Source: Edaphochlamys debaryana (taxonomy: Eukaryota > Chlorophyta > Chlorophyceae > Chlamydomonadales). Taken from it: DNA of 64,000 bases. Each line of letters begins with the position of its first letter. Within the stretch, counting starts at the first letter, position 1. The DNA lies in assembly GCA_016858145.1 (NCBI GenBank), contig JAEHOE010000032.1, positions 62,001 through 126,000 of the forward strand, in the 5' to 3' direction. Made by a program: the position numbers and the translations under genes. The notes beneath the pieces were generated by a model. That model saw only the letters and a list, made by a program, of their open reading frames with translations, did no database searches and was not told the DNA's origin. Positions 58,401 to 64,000 of the stretch are shown in pieces.

Positions 58401-61131
58401 GGCGGGAGGCAAGGGCGCTGGCAAGGGCAAGGGCGGCATGGAGCTGCAGTACGAGGAGGACGTGGTGCCTCCACCCGACCAGCAGCCGCAGCTGCACCAG
58501 CAGCAGCGGGGCGCGGGGCAGGCGCAGGCGAGCGGCAAGGGCGGCGTCAGCGCCTGGGCCAAGCCCCAGCCCGCGGAACTCTTCGCTCGGTTCCGCATGG
58601 GGACACGGGGCAGCGGGCAGCCGGGTGCTGGCGCGGCCAGCGCCCACGGCGGGTGCGGGGACGCACCCTGCGGAGCTGGCGGCGGAGGCGCGGGTGGGGC
58701 GGGGTGGTCGGGGGCGGCTGCTGCCGGGGTCGCGCCGGGCCCAAGCCATCGGGGCCCGCATGACAGCCGGGGGGCTGAGCAGGCGGGACCGGGCGCCTCG
58801 GGACCAACCGCCTGGGCCCCGGATGGGCCTGGGCTTGGGCCGAGCTCCGGCGCGGGCGCGGGCTGGGGCGCGGCTGGATGGCAGCCTCAGCAGCGGCAGC
58901 CGCACAACGGCGGTCCTGGGCATGGGTGGCCGCGCAACGGCGGGCCTGGGCCCGGGACGCAGCATGCAACACAGGCGTACGCACCGCACCCGAGGGACGC
59001 GCCGGCGTTAGCCCCACGGCCGTGTGCCAACAGGCAGTCCGGCGCCTCGGAGGGGTTCGGCCCGACAGACCCCGGGGTCGGCGCAGCGGCGCCCTCTCCC
59101 GTCCAGTGGCCTGCAGCGCAGCAGCAGCAGCAGCCGGCGGCGTGGGGCGAGGCAGCTCCGCCGCAAACCGGGCCGAGTGCACCCGCGCAACAGTGGGGGT
59201 CGTGGGCCCAGCAGCCGCACGTGCCCACGACGCCCCTGGGGGAAGGCAGCGGATGGCCGGGGCCCTCTGTCGGCGGCCCTCACGCTCCCGCTGGCACCCC
59301 CGGTCCCGCATGGCCGTCCGGGCCGAGCCCTGGGCCACAGTCGGGGGCTGAGGCCGCGGGCCCTGGTGCCAGTTGGCACGGGCCCAGTCCTCCGGGTGCC
59401 CAGCCACAAGCCCCCTGCGGGACGCCCACGCCCGGGCGGCGCCCCGCCTGGCCGCCCCATGCAGCCCCGGGGCCATGGCCGTGTGCTGCCCAGCAGCCCG
59501 GTCCGGGCTTCACCCCACCCCCCGCTCAGCAGCCCCAGCAGCACCCCGAATACGGGAATGGAGGCAACGGCCCGCAGCCGCCGCCCTGGGCCCCAGGCGG
59601 GCCGCCTGCCGGCACCCCTCCGCCTCAGCGGCCAGGCTGGCCCGCGCTAGGGCAGGGGCAGGGCCCGGAGCAGGGCCAGGGCCAGGGCTGGCACTCCGCA
59701 GCCAACCCACAACAAAGGCCTGCCGAGGAGCCGCGGCAGGAGCCGGGGCCTCAGTGGCCGCAGCACAATGCAATGCCGCCGCCGCACCACCACCACCACC
59801 ACCACCACCAAACGCAGCCGCCGCGGCAGGATGCTTGGGCCCCACATCAGCCCTCGATATCAGGCCAGCACCAGGCCTGGCTGGGGCAGCGGCCAAACGG
59901 TGCTTGGGCGCAGCCTTGCCAGCAGCCCCCCTCGGGACAGCACACATCTGGCGGCTGGCATCAGCGCCCGCCTACCGCTGGTCCAAACAGCCACTGGCGC
60001 GGACAAGGCCCGCACGCCTCACAGCCCCAGCCGCAGTCCCAGCAGGGGCCCTGGCCCGAGCCGTCAGGGCACCGGCCTGTGGACTGCGGTCCCGAGGAGC
60101 GGCCGTGGGGCGCTGCGTCGCAGTGGCAGGCGCCCCAGACACACCCGACGCAGGGGCAGGGCTGGCAGGGCTGGCCGCAGGGGCAAGGGCCCCAGCCCGG
60201 CCCCTCCCAAGGCCCAAGCCAGCACCCGCTGCCTCAACCGCCAGCTCAGGGCCAGCGTCAGCAGTGGCAGGCCCAGGGAGGGCAGCAACAAGGGGGGCCA
60301 TGGCACGGCCAGGGCCAGGCCTCCACCTGGCAGGCCCACGCCCCAGCGCCAAGCGGCCAGCCGGCGCCCCAGCGGCCGCCGAGCTCATGGCAGCGCGGCA
60401 GTACGTGCACCCAGGCCCAGGGCCAGCAGCCCCCCTGGGCGCAGGGAGGGCACGGCGGCAATGGCGCCTGGGGCCAGCCAGGACCTGAGGCGCCATCTGG
60501 GTCGGGGGGCGGGACGGGCGAAGGCTGGGCCGCAGCAACGCAGCCCTCCGCCGCCGCCGGCCCGGCTCCCGGCTCCCTGCAGGGCCAGGGCCAGCTGCCG
60601 CTGCGCCAGGGCAGCAGCCACAACACTGCGGGGCCGCCCGGGACCCGCGAGCAGCCGCAGGCTCCCGCCCCACAGCGAGGCTGGGCGCAGGGCGGCGGCG
60701 GCAGCTGGGCGGCGGCCCCCTCAGGTGATACCGCACCAGGGGCAGCCGGGAGCAGCTGCACCGGCTTCGTGGGGGGGCAGGGGCCTTCGGCCTGCATGCC
60801 TCCGCCCAGCGCTAGGCCGGGCGGTGGTCCCAGGGCCGCAGCGGGCGGCGCTGCGGGGGCGGGTGGCGCGCTGCCGGTCCGACCGCCCGTGAAGCGACTG
60901 ACGTCGGACCGCGCCCGGGAGGCGGCCGCCAAGCGGCAGCGGCAGCAGGAGGAGCAGGAGCAGAAGCAGAAGCAGCAGGGCCCAAAGCAGTCGCAGCCGG
61001 CAGGGGGCAAGAAGGCGGGGGCCACTGCAGCGCCTGGCGGCCGAGGGACCGACCGCACCGGCCCAGACGCCGCCGGCGTGCGCACGGGCGGTCCGTACCT
61101 GGAGAGCGACAGCGATGACGACTTCATGTGA
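52449..61131 (+). CDS. FANCJ: FANCJ/BRIP1-type iron-sulfur DNA helicase with ~1,000-residue tail, 18 exons, ~1,865 aa
   Basis: Exons: 52449-52925, 53101-53160, 53275-53427, 53522-53568, 53710-53791, 53952-54031, 54352-54568, 54719-54827, 55056-55509, 55822-55959, 56138-56234, 56505-56624, 56860-56931, 57085-57237, 57362-57448, 57602-57724, 57858-57977, 58123-61131; all phases agree (5,598 nt). Superfamily 2 XPD-like 5'-3' helicase. Q-motif start MPTFNIRG; Walker A APTGCGKT (42-49); SRTHSQ; four iron-sulfur cysteines (C186, C201, C212, C247); DEAH (290-293); [30 protein letters not shown]-type motif [15 protein letters not shown] (motif VI). The QDE-G segment after TFRF and the GIPFP-KDTKV-LK-YND stretch fit FANCJ rather than RTEL1. 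FANCJ unwinds G-quadruplex and damaged DNA in crosslink repair. The tail from residue ~863 is Pro/Gln/Gly-rich. Confidence 0.93.
58123..61131 (+). other. Single 3-kb last exon encoding the disordered FANCJ tail
   Basis: After the end of helicase domain 2 ([20 protein letters not shown]) about 980 residues are low complexity: Lys-rich ([10 protein letters not shown]), then Gln/Pro/Gly/Trp-rich runs ([18 protein letters not shown]) and a His run near 59,790. The end is less repetitive: a basic/helical patch ([18 protein letters not shown], a plausible nuclear localisation signal), then an acidic terminus [11 protein letters not shown]. The frame stays open for 1,003 codons and the distinctive ends support real translation. 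The opposite-strand frames are shadows. Confidence 0.75.
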
Positions 61132-61492
61132 TTGCAAGCATGTGCGGCACGTGTGGTGCACTGAGCTGCTGGAGAGCTGGAGAGCATGTATGGCGGAGTG
61201 CGTGTGGGAGGGGAGCGGGGTTCGTGCCGTAGGCTGAAGGAACATGCTGTGGACTTCCGTTCGCTGGAGCTGGGTGAGCACCAATAGTACTGACGCGTTC
61301 CGGCTCAAGACAAACGCAGGGGCCAAGGGCGCAGGGGTGGGTGCAGCAGAGAGGCGCGGATGGCATTTGCGGAGGCAGGGGTAGCGGGGCCGCAGACACA
61401 TTTAGTGCAGGTTGCAGTGGCCTCTGTTGTGGGGGGCGTTACAGCCCTCGACGGCATGAACATCAGGAATGCAGAAAAGCTCTGCGTTCGCT

Positions 61493-61497
61493 TGTAA
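61493..61497 (+). promoter_or_regulatory. Candidate TGTAA polyadenylation signal of the FANCJ gene
   Basis: TGTAA (in CGCTTGTAATGC) lies about 360 bp after the stop, before the convergent EF-hand gene. The space 61,132-61,909 between the two 3' ends holds no gene I can see and is AT-richer near 61,680-61,830. Confidence 0.45.
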
Positions 61498-61909
61498 TGC
61501 TCATGGGCAATCCTTGCTCCACGTCAACTCCTTCCCCTCTCCTCCTTCCCTGCCGCGGCCCAACTGCCCCTGCTGGACTCCCAAGCAATTGGCCTTCCAC
61601 TGGAACTGGCTGTCCAACAGAGCTCCCAGTCCGCATCTATGTATCAGGTAGATGTACATAACAGCCTTGACCTCGGCCAAACGCTATCATTAGAACGTTG
61701 AATTTGAGTGAATTTGAATATGTGCGGATCCGATATGTACGGACAGACAGATCGTGGTGGGCCCACCCCACATCAAATGCAGAGCCGCAAACAACTGCTA
61801 GCATGTAAAAGACAGTATGGATAGCCGCAATTGCGGTGCTGATATTGAAACGGTATGTCCATCCGAGACCAACAAGAATAGATCGAGTCTGAGGTAAGGC
61901 CCACATGCA

Positions 61910-63864
61910 TCACATGATGGAGCAGCCGCCCGAGCCAAGCATGACCCCAGCTTCTAACCCAGTCATGGCGGCTTTGCCAAGGAACTTTAACGTCTTCTTG
62001 TCGCTCTTTGACAGCGATCCGTCCTCCTCTCGTCCTCCCTGCTGGTGAGCAGCTATCGCGGCAGGCTGCACCGCCGCCGTCTGCAGCCGCAGGAACGCCT
62101 CCACGCAGGTGGGGCACTGGGGGCGGGAGGCACTGGCCGCAATCCTAGCCATCGACCCCACGTCAAAGCCCCACTTGCCCTCTCCCCGCCTCTCGCACTT
62201 GTTGCTGTGGACGTAGCCGGCGCGCCACTTGCCTTCCTGCGGTGATGGAGGGCAATGCAGCGGCAGGGAAGGGCGGCTTCAGCGCTCGTGGCATACGCAC
62301 GGGCACGGACAGGGTGCGCGCTTCGGAGCCAGCAGGGCATCAAGTCATACATCTCCCTTCTACACGCCGTTAAACCTCCCTCCCTCAGCCCTCCTCTGCT
62401 TGCGCACCTGCGGGTCGTGCCCCTCGCAGTACGAGTCCCCGCAGCGCTCGCAGATCCAGGTCACGCACAGCTCGCACAGGTAGCCCTCTCCGCCGGGCGC
62501 CGGCACCATGTGGCCGTCCAGGCCCTCCGCGTCCAGGTAGGGCGGCACGCCGGCACGCACCATGCCGCAGCACATGCAGGCGGCCAGGCCCGTGTCCAGG
62601 TGCGGCGCGGCCTGCTGCGGCTGGACGTAGAGCGTGCCGGCCCGGACGCGGGGTGCGCAGGTGGGGCAGTCGGGCGGGTGGCTGCGGTCGAGGGCGTGGG
62701 GCGGGAAGGGGCCGCCGGGGGCCGCCCGGCAGCCGCCCGCGCACGCCAGCGTCGTCAGGGCCCACAGGCCGGGCTCCGCCGCCGACGTATCGCAGAGTGT
62801 CTTTCCGCAGTTCTTGCAGCGTCCCGTGGCGCACCACTCGCACATGATGGTGCGACCGCCATCTGCCCGCTCCCCCGAGAAGACGTGGGCTGGGGCGCCC
62901 GGAAGGTGGGCGGCCGTGTTGGCGTGCACCTCGCCGCAGCAGTCGCAGGTGACGAGCTCAACGCGCGGCGCAGCCGGCGCAAGCTCCAGGAAGAGCGGGC
63001 ACTCTTCCGTGGGGACGAAGGGGTCGTGGGGCACGTTCTCCAGGGGACCGTGACCGCGGCTGTTGGAGCAGACACGGGCCCGCGGCATCTTGGAGTGGCA
63101 GGCCCCGCAGACCGTGGCCCAGTCCTCGCCGCACACGCCGCCGTCCTCGATGTACTTTGTACAGCATGTACGGCAGGCCCACATTGCGTCATCGAAGATG
63201 GGCTCCTCACAGAAATCGCAGCTGCATGGGCGAAGAGGGGGGGGCGGAGGAGGGTGCTGCTGGTTAGCCGAACGATGCGCGGCACACACGGCATGGGTAA
63301 TTTTGTGAAGGCCCGCAAGTGCAGAGGCCCGAGAGTTGTGCACGACCCGCCCCACAGCCCCCTTGCTTACTGGCTCGTGGCCACCTGCATGAGGTACACC
63401 AGCGTCCCGACTTCGTAGAAGTCCAGGCTCCCATCGCCGTCGGCATCCACAAGGCCCCACAGATCCTGCCCGCGTTGCGCCTTGTCGGGGTCGTCGAGGA
63501 TGCGGTCCCTGTGTGGTCGACGGTAAAGGGGGGAAGCAGGGGGAAGAGGGGGTGGGGGAGTTATTAACGAGGACGTGGAGGCGGGGCGGTCGCAAGGCTA
63601 GGATGTGCAGAAGCTTTCAACAAGCAATTTGGGACAGGGCAGGAAGCTGCGCCCTCGCTGCCTTGCTCCGAAACGCTCGACGCGACGTCGCACTCACAGG
63701 AATTTCGCCAGCTCTTCGCGAGACCAGGTACCGTCGTTATCACTGTCTCCGGACTTGAAAATGTCTCTCATTTCTTGCTTGGACTCCGGGTCCAATTTGT
63801 TCCAGGCCTGCATGCTCGCCGCCCATGCCCGGCGCCTCTGGTCGGGCGACCAAACGCGAGGCAT
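61910..63864 (-). CDS. EF-hand and Cys-rich (zinc-binding-like) protein with C-terminal CaaX box, 481 aa
   Basis: Exons (minus): 63864-63698, 63508-63371, 63221-62408, 62236-61910; phases agree (1,446 nt) and the start is an ATG (MPRVWSPDQRRRAW). Two canonical EF-hand loops are complete: D40-S-D-N-D-G-T-W-S-R-E-E51 and D77-A-D-G-D-G-S-L-D-F-Y-E88, so paired calcium binding is likely. Residues ~103-370 hold many CxxC/CxxH pairs (CDFCEEP, CRTCC, CGACH, CDCCGEVH, CEWCATGRCKNCG, CPTC, CMCCGM, CELCVTWICERCGDSYCEGH), suggesting several zinc-binding knuckles of no family I can name. Exon 4 adds WRAGYVHSNKCERRG, CPTC, a Lys-rich helix and the terminus CSIM, a farnesylation-type CaaX box. Likely a calcium-regulated, membrane-anchored adaptor; function unknown. 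Confidence 0.82.
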
Positions 63865-64000
63865 ATCGATAACTCTCGCTTAGAACGTAGGGAGACGAGC
63901 CCAATAAACACAAAATCGCAACTCGGGCTTCACGGAAAGGTTGAAGGTCGAAGCGGGCTTGGGGAGCAACGGAGCGCTGGTACTGAGCACGAGTAGAGTT
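63865..64000. other. 5' flank of the EF-hand gene to the window edge
   Basis: Contains the start-proximal promoter or leader of the minus-strand EF-hand gene. No other feature is visible. Confidence 0.4.

Noticed and set aside
58352..61187. Several 180-370-codon frames on both strands across the FANCJ tail
   Set aside because: Shadows in extremely GC-rich low-complexity coding sequence; only the frame in phase with the helicase has distinctive N- and C-terminal ends.

Overview
This window is very GC-rich nuclear DNA from a eukaryote, most likely a chlorophyte green alga. The genes are split by many short GT-AG introns (about 70-700 bp) with C-rich tracts before each acceptor. TGTAA, the usual chlorophyte polyadenylation signal, lies downstream of several stop codons. 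The families are plant/algal in flavour: a NO VEIN-type protein, a B3 transcription factor, and F-box-like ankyrin and LRR proteins. The extreme GC and the style of the ankyrin proteins suggest a sphaeroplealean alga such as Raphidocelis or Monoraphidium, but that is inference. With GC this high most long open frames are shadows, so the gene models here rest on splice-phase consistency and recognised domains.

Layout: positions 1-11,310 are two abutting satellite arrays, one of 159/168-bp units (about 61 copies, running off the left edge) and one of 119-bp units (about 12 copies). A 27-exon gene at 12,298-30,385 (+) encodes a NO VEIN-like protein of about 3,850 residues, with a sacsin-type ATPase and a C-terminal DUF3883 domain; three of its introns are filled with different minisatellites. 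After a degenerate LINE-like scrap there is an 8-exon coiled-coil gene ending in a J-domain-like HPD segment (31,507-34,053, +).

From 35 to 51.2 kb everything recognised is on the minus strand: an uncertain acidic gene, two tandem F-box-like ankyrin paralogues (the second frameshifted, with a possible two-helix membrane tail), an F-box/LRR-like gene and a B3-domain protein. The plus-strand FANCJ/BRIP1-type iron-sulfur helicase (52,449-61,131, 18 exons) has an enormous Pro/Gln/Gly-rich tail. It converges on a minus-strand gene (61,910-63,864) for a protein with two EF-hands, a long Cys-rich region and a C-terminal CSIM prenylation box.

There is no operon-like organisation. The FANCJ homologue belongs to DNA crosslink/G-quadruplex repair, the B3 protein to transcription, and the ankyrin pair is a local tandem duplication. 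The most unusual items are the EF-hand/Cys-rich/CaaX protein, the J-like tail on a coiled-coil protein, the ankyrin paralogue frameshift and the minisatellite-bearing introns.
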